A stretch of 44,655 nt of DNA from Deltaproteobacteria bacterium (GTDB taxonomy: Bacteria; Myxococcota_A; Polyangia; Haliangiales; SHYZ01). Below, piece by piece: positions 25,288-32,979 of this stretch. Each line of letters begins with the position of its first letter. The first letter of the stretch is position 1. The notes under the pieces are model-generated. The model did no database searches and had not been told where the DNA came from. It worked only from the letters and a program-made list of their open reading frames with translations. The translations under genes were made by a program, and so were the position numbers. The DNA is taken from the NCBI GenBank assembly GCA_016210055.1, contig JACQUZ010000165.1, positions 1 through 44,655 on the forward strand, read 5' to 3'.

Positions 25288-25878
25288 TCACATGAACACC
25301 GCCCCAAGAGCCATCGCTACCTGAGCATTGCCAAGAAGGCGCATCCTACCGCTCATGGCGAGTTGGATGGCCAGCTGCCTCCCAGCGGTGAGGTCGAGAA
25401 AATCGGTGACTTGGCACTCCACCCGGCAGTCGGGCTGTTCGACGCTTCGCACGTCGCCCACGGCGATGACGACCTTGCGCGTGACGCTCCCATCGGCAAT
25501 CACAAAGGCCACGCTCCCGGTGACGCTCCTTAACATCTTGGCGCGTTCCGCGTCGAGAGTGAGCGCCTTGAACGCGAGGAGCTGAGTCTCGAGGCCTCCT
25601 CCTTGCGCCTCCTCGAGCCGGGCCGCTTGCAAGAGGAGGTGCTCAAAGTCCTCCCTGGACAAGAAGGCTTGCACCACCGGCTCACCGCAAGTGCCCGGAG
25701 TCACCTCGAGCTCACCATTCGCGAGGCTCAACGTCCACGAGCCCCCAGCGTCGCCGTGCACGTGAAAGGTCATGCTCCCAGGCGACGACTTGCCCGAGAA
25801 CGCTTGTCTCGCGGCGGCAAACCGTGCGGGGAGGTAGGTCGTAAAGAACTCGCGGGGAGTGGACGGAATCTCGGTCAT
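25288..25878 (-). CDS. SCP2 sterol-binding domain protein
   Basis: This 196-residue product starts at an ATG at 25878 with AGGAG 7 nt upstream. The C-terminal 90 residues match the SCP2 sterol-transfer fold (GSVAFVIADGSVTRKVVIAV; CRVECQVTDFLDLTAGRQLA; MSGRMRLLGNAQVAMALG). The N-terminal part (TFHVHGDAGGSWTLSLANGE; ALSREDFEHLLLQ-like helix) looks like a second, degenerate copy of the same fold. SCP2 domains bind lipids or acyl-CoA in a hydrophobic pocket. It is the last gene of the TetR-FAD-SCP2 operon. Confidence 0.8.
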   Translation of the reverse strand: MTEIPSTPREFFTTYLPARFAAARQAFSGKSSPGSMTFHVHGDAGGSWTLSLANGELEVTPGTCGEPVVQAFLSREDFEHLLLQAARLEEAQGGGLETQLLAFKALTLDAERAKMLRSVTGSVAFVIADGSVTRKVVIAVGDVRSVEQPDCRVECQVTDFLDLTAGRQLAIQLAMSGRMRLLGNAQVAMALGAVFM

Positions 25879-25912
25879 CGTTTCTCTCCTGGCTTGCCCT
25901 CCGGGGAGCCGG

Positions 25913-26365
25913 TCAGGCAGCACGGTATGGCGGCTGGCCCTTGGGCCACTCGGTGTGCACCTGGTGGCCGTAGAGGTCTACCAGAGCCTTGACGGCCTCG
26001 GCATTTTGCATGAGGAAGCGCATGTCGCCCCGGATCCTGATCTGTCCCCGCATGCCGGCCGCGATCGGGTCGACCTGGCCCGCGGCCACGCCTTCCCACA
26101 CGTGGGCGGGCGCCGAGAAACGGAAGCTCAGCCCCTTGCCGTCGTGCCTTCCGGCGAGTGGCCGGTACTCCTCGACACGCCCCTCGGTGAGCTCGATTAA
26201 GAAGTAGATCGCGCCATCCTCGGGCACGTAGGGTGAGATGCCGTCGCCCATGATCTCGAGTGCAATGGTGATGTGGCTCGTGGGCGCGAGCCTTCGAAAC
26301 TCGCTCGACCCATTGATGAGCTTCTTCATGTCTTCGTACCAGGCCTCGGAATAGATGACAGGCAT
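25913..26365 (-). CDS. SCP2-like lipid-binding protein
   Basis: This 150-residue single-domain protein reads as an SCP2 fold: SEAWYEDMKKLINGSSEFRR, SHITIALEIMGDGISPYVPE, YFLIELTEGRVEEYRPLAGR, LSFRFSAPAHVWEGVAAGQV and GMRGQIRIRGDMRFLMQNAE. The last segment is the hallmark short helix-strand pair that lines the lipid pocket. It lies 34 nt before the next SCP2 gene and 9 nt after the previous gene on the minus strand. The ligand is unknown; the neighbouring FAD enzymes suggest an isoprenoid, carotenoid or sterol-like substrate. Confidence 0.8.
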   Translation of the reverse strand: MPVIYSEAWYEDMKKLINGSSEFRRLAPTSHITIALEIMGDGISPYVPEDGAIYFLIELTEGRVEEYRPLAGRHDGKGLSFRFSAPAHVWEGVAAGQVDPIAAGMRGQIRIRGDMRFLMQNAEAVKALVDLYGHQVHTEWPKGQPPYRAA

Positions 26366-26374
26366 GCGGTCTCC

Positions 26375-26884
26375 TTAGCGAGCGAAAGTCCACCAAAAGA
26401 TGCCGGTGAGCGCGGCCACAGCCACGGCAAGGGCAATCCACCGCGCCCTTCTCGCACGGGCGCAGGCCACAGGATCCGAGGTGCGCATGAATCTCAGCAC
26501 CTGGAAGAGCCTTGGCAGTGCCAGCCCGACGCCCCCAAGCCGAACCCTGCCCTGAAGGACGAGCAGGACGGGACTCGCCCTTCCTGACGCGATCTGCGCG
26601 AGCGCGAGGAAGTCAGCCCGGATGCAGGGGTACGGGGCGTCCACGGGTGCGTCGCAGAGCTCGATTCGATCCCCGAGGAACGTGACCCGCACGCAGACCT
26701 CGTCATCTTCCGCCGGGCGGAACAGGATCGCACCGCCCAGCCTGCGTGCACCGTCGACCTTCGTCGCGCAGCCCGCGATGCTCTGCTCGAGGTACTGCTG
26801 CAAGAGCTCCGCAAGCCCGCTCGCCGAGCTGCCATCCACGAGCAAGACCGGGAATTCGGCGCTTCGCGGATCGCCGCTTGTCAC
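26375..26884 (-). CDS. SCP2-like protein with C-terminal membrane anchor
   Basis: The start is a GTG at 26884 that overlaps the upstream stop (GTGTGA context), giving 169 residues. A longer frame to 26992 lies inside the upstream gene and is rejected. The soluble part has SCP2-like features: a helix (LAELLQQYLEQSIAG), antiparallel strands (GGAILFRPAEDDEVCVRVTF) and DFLALAQIASGRASPVLLVL followed by GRVRLGGVGLALPRLFQVLR. A basic stretch (RARRARW) and one membrane helix (IALAVAVAALTGIFWWTF) end it, so it is probably a tail-anchored inner-membrane protein facing the cytoplasm. The SCP2 assignment is by pattern only and weaker than for its two neighbours. Confidence 0.65.
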   Translation of the reverse strand: MTSGDPRSAEFPVLLVDGSSASGLAELLQQYLEQSIAGCATKVDGARRLGGAILFRPAEDDEVCVRVTFLGDRIELCDAPVDAPYPCIRADFLALAQIASGRASPVLLVLQGRVRLGGVGLALPRLFQVLRFMRTSDPVACARARRARWIALAVAVAALTGIFWWTFAR

Positions 26885-28479
26885 ACCGCCGCCCACCACT
26901 TCTCCAAGCCGAAATCGTCGGCAATCACGCCAAGGCAGTTGTAGCCGGGCGCGAACGTGATGTACCCATGGGGATGCTGCGAGGCGCCGCACAGGTAGAG
27001 CCCGCGAATCGGGGTGCGGTACTGCGAAAGCTCGTCGGTGGGTCGGTGGTCAAGGAGCTGATCGGGGTGAATCCGCCCGACCATCCAGTCGCCGAAGCGG
27101 TAGTTGATGATCTTTTGGCTGATGTCGTGCGGCGTCTCGACGGCGCATTTTCGCAAGAGCCCGTCCAGGTTCTCGCACGCGGCGCTCCAGCGCTCGCAAA
27201 GTCGCCTGCCATGGGCGTGCTTGATGTGATCCCATGCCCTTGCGCCACCGTCGGCAAGGGAGTATGGGGCGAACGCTCGGATGAGCCCGGTCGCCATGCC
27301 GGGCGGCGCGTCGGTAGGATCGTACAGGGAGTTGACCGCGACATTGAGGCGCGGCGGGTGCGGGAGAACCCCGAGGCGAACGGCGGCAAGCTCGGCATCA
27401 AAGTCGGCGAGCGACTCGAAACCGATGTTCAATATCCACGCCCGGTCGATGTCAGGGTCAAAGGCGGCTGCCCGATAGCGAGGCACCCCGCCAAGCGACA
27501 GGTGCACGTTGAAAAGGGTCGCGTCCTGGTACTTTACCCTTCTCACTGCCTCGGCGGTTTTCGCCGGAACGAAGCGGGCGGGGACCAGTTTTTCAAAGGT
27601 CTGGTTCACGTCCACGCTCGAGGCGACGAGCTTGTGCGCGCGCACCACGCCATCGGGCGTTCGCACGCCCACCGCCCGCCCATCCTCGACGAGGATTTCC
27701 TCCACCGGCACCTGCGGAAAGACCCGCCCGCCAGCGCGCACGAGGACGCGCATGAGTGCGTGGGCGAGCCTGTGGCTCCCCCCCTTGCACAGGTGCCAGT
27801 TGGCGATCTTCCCGAGGAGCAGAGGAAGAGTGACGGCCAGCCCCTTGACGTGCGGCTGGTAGGCGCAGATGGCCGCGTGGAACGCCAGCGTGGCCTTGAT
27901 GCGGTCGTTTTCGAAGTGTCGGTTGAGGAAATCGGCGACCGACATGGTGCGCAGGCGCGCGGTGAGGAACTCGGACTTCTCGTCGATGCCCCAGGCGGCG
28001 AGGGCACGGGTGATGTCGTTCAGGCGAATGGGCGGCGCGTACATGAGCGTCCGCACCATGAGGTCCATGTACCCTGAGACCTCTTCCCAGAGCCGCATCC
28101 AGGTGTCGGCATCCTTTCGCGAGAAGCGGGCAAAGCTCTCCCACGTCTTGCGCATGTCCGCGTGGACCGTGATGGCGGTGCCGTCGGAGAAGACGCTCCC
28201 CATTTGCACCTCGGGCCTCACGTACTCCACGCCATGGTCGAGGATCTGGAGATCGTCGTACACGGGGCATAGCCCGACGAGGGAGTGGTAGTTCGAGTGC
28301 AGGTTGTGAAGGAAATTCGGCTCGGTGACCTCCTCGGTACAAAGGCCACCCCCTTCCTCGGTTCGGCGTTCGAGCACGGCCACGCTCCATCCGCTCTTCG
28401 CCAAGTAGGCGGCAAGCGCCATGCCGTTGTGACCGGCGCCAATGACGACCGCGTCGAATCCGCCGTCGAACATTCCCAT
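26881..28479 (-). CDS. FAD-dependent oxidoreductase, phytoene desaturase-like (copy 2)
   Basis: This 532-residue flavoprotein of the CrtI/retinol-saturase/amine-oxidase group has the N-terminal dinucleotide fold AVVIGAGHNGMALAAYLAKS followed by the VLERR acidic end and EEGGG loop. The C-terminal FAD motif is RTPIRGLYLCGASQHPHGYI with APGYNCLGVIADD. Such enzymes desaturate, saturate or isomerise polyenes and other lipids. The start has AGGAG 6 nt upstream. It is a paralogue of the upstream gene with the same order of motifs but clearly diverged. It overlaps the following SCP2-like gene by 4 nt. Substrate unknown. Confidence 0.88.
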   Translation of the reverse strand: MGMFDGGFDAVVIGAGHNGMALAAYLAKSGWSVAVLERRTEEGGGLCTEEVTEPNFLHNLHSNYHSLVGLCPVYDDLQILDHGVEYVRPEVQMGSVFSDGTAITVHADMRKTWESFARFSRKDADTWMRLWEEVSGYMDLMVRTLMYAPPIRLNDITRALAAWGIDEKSEFLTARLRTMSVADFLNRHFENDRIKATLAFHAAICAYQPHVKGLAVTLPLLLGKIANWHLCKGGSHRLAHALMRVLVRAGGRVFPQVPVEEILVEDGRAVGVRTPDGVVRAHKLVASSVDVNQTFEKLVPARFVPAKTAEAVRRVKYQDATLFNVHLSLGGVPRYRAAAFDPDIDRAWILNIGFESLADFDAELAAVRLGVLPHPPRLNVAVNSLYDPTDAPPGMATGLIRAFAPYSLADGGARAWDHIKHAHGRRLCERWSAACENLDGLLRKCAVETPHDISQKIINYRFGDWMVGRIHPDQLLDHRPTDELSQYRTPIRGLYLCGASQHPHGYITFAPGYNCLGVIADDFGLEKWWAAV

Positions 28480-28496
28480 GTTCCGCTCCTGGGGGG

Positions 28497-30125
28497 TCAG
28501 TAGAACCGCCGGCTGTTTCGCCAGGCAGGCTCAAAGCCGAAGTCCTCGCAAAGGACCTTGAAGCAGTTGTAACCGCACGCCGCGGTGACGCCGCCACCCG
28601 GGTGGGTGCAGCTCCCCGCGAGGTAGAGCCCAGGGATCTCCGTCGCGTGGTGGGCACAGCCGGCGAACGGGCGCAGGCCCATGAGCTGGTCGACGGTCAT
28701 GGCGCCGTGCCCGAAGTCCCCCTCGCGCATCCGCATGCCGCGCTCCTGGTCCAGGGGGGTGTGGAGGAAGTCCGCCATCACATTCTCGCGCGTCATGTTG
28801 GGCGCGAACTCGGCAAAGAGCCGAAGAAATCGATCGTTGTAGGTCTCGCGAACTTCCTCCCATTGCGCTTCGGTGAGGTCGCTCGCCCGAGGGAAGAAGT
28901 ACCACCCGGTGAGGCTGTGTCTCCCCTCGGGGGCTTGGGTCCGGTCCCAAAGGGAGTTTACCCACACACCGGCGGCCGGCAGGTCGGGAATCCTGCCCAC
29001 GTGGCCGGCGCGGCAGTAGTTAAGGACTTCCTTTGCCGAGTCGTAGCCGACAATCTGATACCAGGCGCGGTCCATGCCCGGGTCATGGCGGGCGGACTTG
29101 TACCGCGGGGGCTCATGGAGAGCCATCGCCAGGGAGCCGAGCACCTGATCGGGGCCGTCCTTGAAGTTCTTCACCCGGCGACGGTAGTAGGGCGACAAGT
29201 GATCCTCGCCGACGAGATCCAAGAACGTGTCCTTGAGACCAATCGCGCTGACCACGGCCTTTCGCGCGAGGAGCTTGGTGCCGTCTTGGAGGATGACGCC
29301 AGACGCCCGCCCTCCGTCGATGAGGATGCGCTGCACCCTACTCGACTCGCGCATGGTCACGCCCTCCTTCAGGCAGGCGGTCACCATGGCGCCGCTCAAG
29401 CGGTGCGTGCCCCCCACGATCATCCGCCAGCACCCGGGCATGAGGATGCATCCGAAAAGGAAGAAGTACGCGCTCCCGGGCCACTCGAGCGCCGGCCCAG
29501 CAAACTCAATGCCGACGCGGTAAAGGAGCGCCCGTATCTCGTCGGCCTCGAACAGCTCGTCGACGCAGTCCTTGATGGACTTGTAGCCCAGCTCCTCGTC
29601 GAGGCCGAACATGGAGAAAGACGAGCAAAACGCAGGGAAGGGGTTGGGGGGAGGTTCTCCCGGCTTGAGCTTGGGGGGAGGCGTGTAGAGCCCAGCCGCC
29701 ATGAGCAGCTCGAGCTGGTTCGCCTTTGTCTTGAGGTCACGCCACGTGCTCGCGTCGTTCTTCGAGTAACGGGCAAAGCTCTGCGCCGTGCCTTCAATCA
29801 TGTCGTTTCGGTACATGAGGACCGGCGGCCGGCCGTCCTTGAACGCGATCCCTGCCTGTACCTCGGGGTAGATCGTCCGCGCTCCCAGGCTCGGAAGATC
29901 GAAGTCCGAGAAGAAGGGCATGACGTGCAGGAACTCCATGAAGTTGGCGTGGATGTTGTGGCAGAAACCGGGCGCGGTGACCTCGCCCGTGTAGAGCGCG
30001 CCGCCCCACTCGTTACGCCCCTCGAGGATGCAGGCGTCCACCTTGGCGCGGGCCAGGTAGGCCGCCAACGTGAGGCCGTGGTGCCCACCGCCGATGATGA
30101 TGACGTCGAACTCGCGTCGGCTCAC
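28497..30125 (-). CDS. FAD-dependent oxidoreductase, phytoene desaturase-like (copy 1)
   Basis: This 542-residue flavoprotein is paralogous to its downstream neighbour. It has the GxGxxG motif in VIIIGGGHHGLTLAAYLARA, ILEGRNEWGG, then GFCHNIHANFMEF, and the C-terminal FAD site IPGLYLAGSCTHPGGGVTAA with CGYNCFKVLCEDFG. The middle holds a hydrophobic, aromatic-rich substrate region (WPGSAYFFLFGCILMPGCW). The start is a GTG preceded by GGAGGG. It lies 25 nt after the tetR stop and 17 nt before the next FAD gene, so the three are cotranscribed. Two adjacent, diverged desaturase-like enzymes could act as partners or on successive steps. Confidence 0.88.
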   Translation of the reverse strand: MSRREFDVIIIGGGHHGLTLAAYLARAKVDACILEGRNEWGGALYTGEVTAPGFCHNIHANFMEFLHVMPFFSDFDLPSLGARTIYPEVQAGIAFKDGRPPVLMYRNDMIEGTAQSFARYSKNDASTWRDLKTKANQLELLMAAGLYTPPPKLKPGEPPPNPFPAFCSSFSMFGLDEELGYKSIKDCVDELFEADEIRALLYRVGIEFAGPALEWPGSAYFFLFGCILMPGCWRMIVGGTHRLSGAMVTACLKEGVTMRESSRVQRILIDGGRASGVILQDGTKLLARKAVVSAIGLKDTFLDLVGEDHLSPYYRRRVKNFKDGPDQVLGSLAMALHEPPRYKSARHDPGMDRAWYQIVGYDSAKEVLNYCRAGHVGRIPDLPAAGVWVNSLWDRTQAPEGRHSLTGWYFFPRASDLTEAQWEEVRETYNDRFLRLFAEFAPNMTRENVMADFLHTPLDQERGMRMREGDFGHGAMTVDQLMGLRPFAGCAHHATEIPGLYLAGSCTHPGGGVTAACGYNCFKVLCEDFGFEPAWRNSRRFY

Positions 30126-30150
30126 GTTATCCCTCCGAAAGGGTCATGGC

Positions 30151-30780
30151 TCATCGCTCTCGCGCCGGTGGGGGCCCAAAAAGGGCCCGGATGTAGACTT
30201 CTAGGAGGAAATCAGCGTCGAGCGAGAGGGGCGCTGGCTGGCCCTTGAGAAGCCAGATCATCACGCGGCCTGCGATCAGGTACATGAGGACGTCGGCGAG
30301 CTCCCCAGGGCTCCGCGTGGCGCAAAGCGGGGAGCTCTCGAGGTACAGGGCGCTGGCGAGAGGCTTCGCGGACTCGTAGCGCTCGAAATAGCGCTTCACC
30401 ACCTCATCGTGGAGCTCCCGCGCTTCGAGGAAGAGGATTCGCGCGAGCGCACGATGCTGGTCAAAAAAGGACAACGCGGATCGGATGGCGCGTCCGAAGA
30501 CCTCACGGGGCGGCCCCTCGATCGAAACCGCGGCGACCATGCGGTCCCTAAGGTCGTCGATTCCGCTCGTGACCACCGCCAGGAGCAGGGCATCCTTGGA
30601 GCCGAATTCGCGGTACAGGGTCGCCCGGCCGACTCGCGCCAAGCGGACCACGTCGTCGAGGTTGGCCTGGTGGTAGCCACTCCTCGAGAAGACGGCCTGC
30701 GCGGCGGCGAGGATCCGGTCCCGCTTTCGGTGTGAAAGCGGCCGGGCTGGCGGCGGTGCCGCAGCAGCCTGGGAATTCAT
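30151..30780 (-). CDS. TetR/AcrR family transcriptional regulator
   Basis: This 209-residue protein has an N-terminal TetR helix-turn-helix (KRDRILAAAQAVFSRSGYHQ, NLDDVVRLARVGRATLYREF, GSKDALLLAV) and a helical ligand-binding domain of ordinary length. It is the first gene of the minus-strand operon with two FAD oxidoreductases and three SCP2-like genes, and probably controls it in response to a lipid or hydrophobic compound. Two inverted repeats lie directly upstream, at 30792-30813 and 30815-30828, and are candidate operators for autoregulation. Confidence 0.92.
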   Translation of the reverse strand: MNSQAAAAPPPARPLSHRKRDRILAAAQAVFSRSGYHQANLDDVVRLARVGRATLYREFGSKDALLLAVVTSGIDDLRDRMVAAVSIEGPPREVFGRAIRSALSFFDQHRALARILFLEARELHDEVVKRYFERYESAKPLASALYLESSPLCATRSPGELADVLMYLIAGRVMIWLLKGQPAPLSLDADFLLEVYIRALFGPPPARER

Positions 30781-30791
30781 GAGTTCTGACT

Positions 30792-30813
30792 AGCCCACCT
30801 GTCCTGGTGGGTT
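30792..30813. promoter_or_regulatory. inverted repeat upstream of tetR, candidate operator
   Basis: AGCCCACC-TGTCCT-GGTGGGTT is an inverted repeat of 8-bp arms (one G-T pair if read as RNA), 12 bp before the TetR start. Size and symmetry suit a TetR-type operator. On the plus strand it also resembles a hairpin followed by TTATT, so an attenuator or terminator cannot be excluded. Confidence 0.45.
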
Positions 30814-30814
30814 A

Positions 30815-30828
30815 TTGACGGAGGTCAA
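30815..30828. promoter_or_regulatory. 14-bp palindrome TTGAC-N4-GTCAA, candidate operator
   Basis: This is a perfect palindrome with 5-bp arms immediately beyond the first inverted repeat, in the 136-bp gap between tetR and the divergent epimerase gene. Each arm also resembles a -35 hexamer (TTGACG on plus, TTGACC on minus), so a bound regulator would block divergent transcription. Confidence 0.45.
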
Positions 30829-30881
30829 GAACATGCTCGATAGTTCGCGTGGGCGTGCGAGGTGGCCCTCCGGCAAGAACA

Positions 30882-30910
30882 TTGCGCTTGCCCTAACGCC
30901 ACGATATCGT
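30882..30910 (+). promoter_or_regulatory. sigma-70-like promoter of the epimerase operon
   Basis: TTGCGC (30882-30887), a 17-bp spacer and TATCGT (30905-30910) end 6 bp before the ATG at 30917. The transcription start would coincide with the start codon, and no ribosome-binding site is present, so a leaderless message is likely. Confidence 0.5.
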
Positions 30911-30916
30911 TGGCCC

Positions 30917-31873
30917 ATGCTGGAAGGGCGCCGTATAGCCATTACTGGGGGAGCAGGGTTCATCGGCTCCCACCTCATCGAGCGGCTGATCCAGGGAAAT
31001 CGCGTGGTCGTGTTTGACAATTTCCACCGGGACGCGCTTTCCTCGTCGGGACTCTACGATCATCCCTCCGTCCAGGTCGTGAAGGGCGATGTCCTTGACA
31101 CGGACGCACTCCGCAAGGCCATGGAGGGGTGCGACGCGGTGGTGCACCTGGCTTCGATTGCCGGCGTGGACACCGTGCTCAAGAACCCGGTGCTCACCAT
31201 GAGGGTGAGCCTCCTCGGCACGCTCAACGCCCTCGAGGCGGCGCGCACCGTCGGCGGCGTCCGGCGGTTCATCGATTTCTCCACGAGCGAGGTGTTTGGT
31301 CGCTACGCGTATCAGGTCACCGAATTCGACGCCACGACCCTCGGCGCCGTCGGAGAAGCCCGATGGACCTATGCCGTGGCCAAGCTCGCCACCGAGCACT
31401 TGGCCATGAACTACCACAAGCAGTTTGGCCTGCCTGCTTGCTCCATCCGACCGTTCAACATCTATGGTCCGCGGCAGGTGGGGGAGGGGGCGGTGCACCA
31501 TTTCATCGTGCGGGCGCTGCGCGGGGAGCCCCTCGTCGTTCACAACGACGGCTCGCAGATTCGCGCCTGGTGTTACGTGGACGACATCGTCGACGGAATC
31601 ATCGCCTGCCTCACTCGCGACGAAGCCGTGGGACACGCGTTCAACATCGGCAACCCTCGCTCGACGGTGACGATCTACAACCTGGCGAGGGAAATCGTGC
31701 GCCTCTCCTCGTCCGGGTCCCCCATCGTTTTCGAGAAGTGGCCGCATCCCGACGTGGAAATCCGTGTTCCCTCGATCGAAAAGGCGCGCGACATCCTTGG
31801 GTATCAGGCCAAGGTTGACCTCGAAGAGGGGCTCTTGCGCACGATCCACTGGTATCGTCGCCATAGGACATGA
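30917..31873 (+). CDS. NAD-dependent epimerase/dehydratase (extended SDR)
   Basis: This is a nucleotide-sugar-modifying enzyme of the extended short-chain dehydrogenase group. The 318-residue product has the NAD-binding ITGGAGFIGSHLIERL at the start, the catalytic triad in FSTSEVFG (Ser) and the YAVAK motif (Tyr, Lys), and SIRPFNIYGPRQ plus AWCYVDDIVDGI typical of UDP-/dTDP-sugar enzymes. The ATG at 30917 is used; the frame extends to 30815 but without conserved residues. It heads a five-gene operon, and its stop overlaps the aminotransferase ATG by 4 nt. Confidence 0.93.
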   Translation: MLEGRRIAITGGAGFIGSHLIERLIQGNRVVVFDNFHRDALSSSGLYDHPSVQVVKGDVLDTDALRKAMEGCDAVVHLASIAGVDTVLKNPVLTMRVSLLGTLNALEAARTVGGVRRFIDFSTSEVFGRYAYQVTEFDATTLGAVGEARWTYAVAKLATEHLAMNYHKQFGLPACSIRPFNIYGPRQVGEGAVHHFIVRALRGEPLVVHNDGSQIRAWCYVDDIVDGIIACLTRDEAVGHAFNIGNPRSTVTIYNLAREIVRLSSSGSPIVFEKWPHPDVEIRVPSIEKARDILGYQAKVDLEEGLLRTIHWYRRHRT

Positions 31874-32979
31874 TCGTCATCCCCCTGGCACGTCCCTCGA
31901 TCGGTCCGGCCGAGCTCGAAGCGCAGGCAAGGGCACTCGCCTCGGGAAGGCTCGTGCTCGGCCCCGAGAACGCCGCGTTCGAACAAGACGTGGCGCGCGT
32001 CGCGGGCGTGAGCCATGCCGTAGCCGTAGCCAATGGGACTGGTGCTCTGCACCTCGTTCTTTGGGCCCTCGGACTTCCGCAGGGTGGCGAGGTGCTGGTT
32101 CCGGCGTTCACCTTTCCGGCGCCGGCGCACGCGGCTTGCGTCCTAGGGCTAAAGGTTGTGCCCGTCGACGTGGACCCCGACTCGTGGAACATGTCCCCCG
32201 CCGCTGCGGCACGGGCGATCTCCCCGCGGACATGCGCCATGATCGCGGTGGACCAGTTTGGACTGCCCGCGGACATGGCGGCCCTAGGTGACCTGGCGGA
32301 ACAAGCAGGGATCCCACTGCTCGAGGACTCGGCGTGCGCCATTGGCGCCATCGGGGCGCATGGAAAACCCGCGGGCTCCTTTGGCGTGGCCGGCTGCTTT
32401 AGCTTCCATCCGCGGAAGATCGTCACCACGGGCGAAGGAGGAGCGGTTGTGACTGCCCAGGCATCCATTGCCGAGCGAGTGCGGGCGCTCCGAAACCATG
32501 GCCAGGTCGAAGCCGGCTCCTTCGTGGAACCAGGCTTGAATTACCGCCTTCCCGAGACCTCTGCCGCGGTCGGGCGCGTTCAACTCGGCAGGCTTCAGGC
32601 TCTGCTCGATGAGCGCGCGGAGCTGGCGCTGCTCTACCGCAAGCGCCTGGATGCAGGGCGCCGAAAAACCGCCGAGCTTCGCACCCAGGCCATTCCGACA
32701 GGGTTCCGCCACGCCTTCCAGGTCCTCGCAGTGATGCTCCCGGGAGGCGTGGACAGAGCGCGCGTCGTAAGGTCGCTCAGGGAGCGCGGCATCGAGGCGG
32801 GCGTCGCGACATTCGCCCTCCACCGCATCGCCTCCCTCTCCGGCCTCCCCGGCTTATCCCGAGAAGCGCTCCCTGTTGCCGAAAGGCTGCATGACCAGGC
32901 GATGGCACTTCCGTTTTGGAACGGGATGAGCGAAATGGATGTGGATCGCGTGGTGGGTGCTCTCGAGGAAATCCTATGA
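31870..32979 (+). CDS. DegT/DnrJ/EryC1/StrS family aminotransferase
   Basis: This PLP-dependent enzyme of the sugar aminotransferase group makes amino sugars from ketosugar nucleotides. The 369-residue product has LARPSIGPAELEA and the G-R-L-V-L-G-P-E-N loop, AVANGTGALHLVLWALGLPQ, LEDSACAIGA, and the PLP-lysine segment FSFHPRKIVTTGEGG, followed by LRNHGQ and NYRLPETSAAVGRVQL. Together with the upstream epimerase it could produce an aminated nucleotide sugar. Both junctions are 4-nt ATGA overlaps. Confidence 0.94.
   Translation: MIVIPLARPSIGPAELEAQARALASGRLVLGPENAAFEQDVARVAGVSHAVAVANGTGALHLVLWALGLPQGGEVLVPAFTFPAPAHAACVLGLKVVPVDVDPDSWNMSPAAAARAISPRTCAMIAVDQFGLPADMAALGDLAEQAGIPLLEDSACAIGAIGAHGKPAGSFGVAGCFSFHPRKIVTTGEGGAVVTAQASIAERVRALRNHGQVEAGSFVEPGLNYRLPETSAAVGRVQLGRLQALLDERAELALLYRKRLDAGRRKTAELRTQAIPTGFRHAFQVLAVMLPGGVDRARVVRSLRERGIEAGVATFALHRIASLSGLPGLSREALPVAERLHDQAMALPFWNGMSEMDVDRVVGALEEIL

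Noticed and set aside
26746..28077. Open frame of 443 codons on the plus strand
   Set aside because: It is the antisense shadow of the second FAD oxidoreductase and the SCP2-like gene, without motifs or ribosome-binding site.
28602..30248. Open frame of 548 codons on the plus strand
   Set aside because: It is antisense to the FAD oxidoreductase and tetR genes, which have clear FAD and HTH motifs. Its translation has no recognisable motif and reflects high-GC third-position bias.
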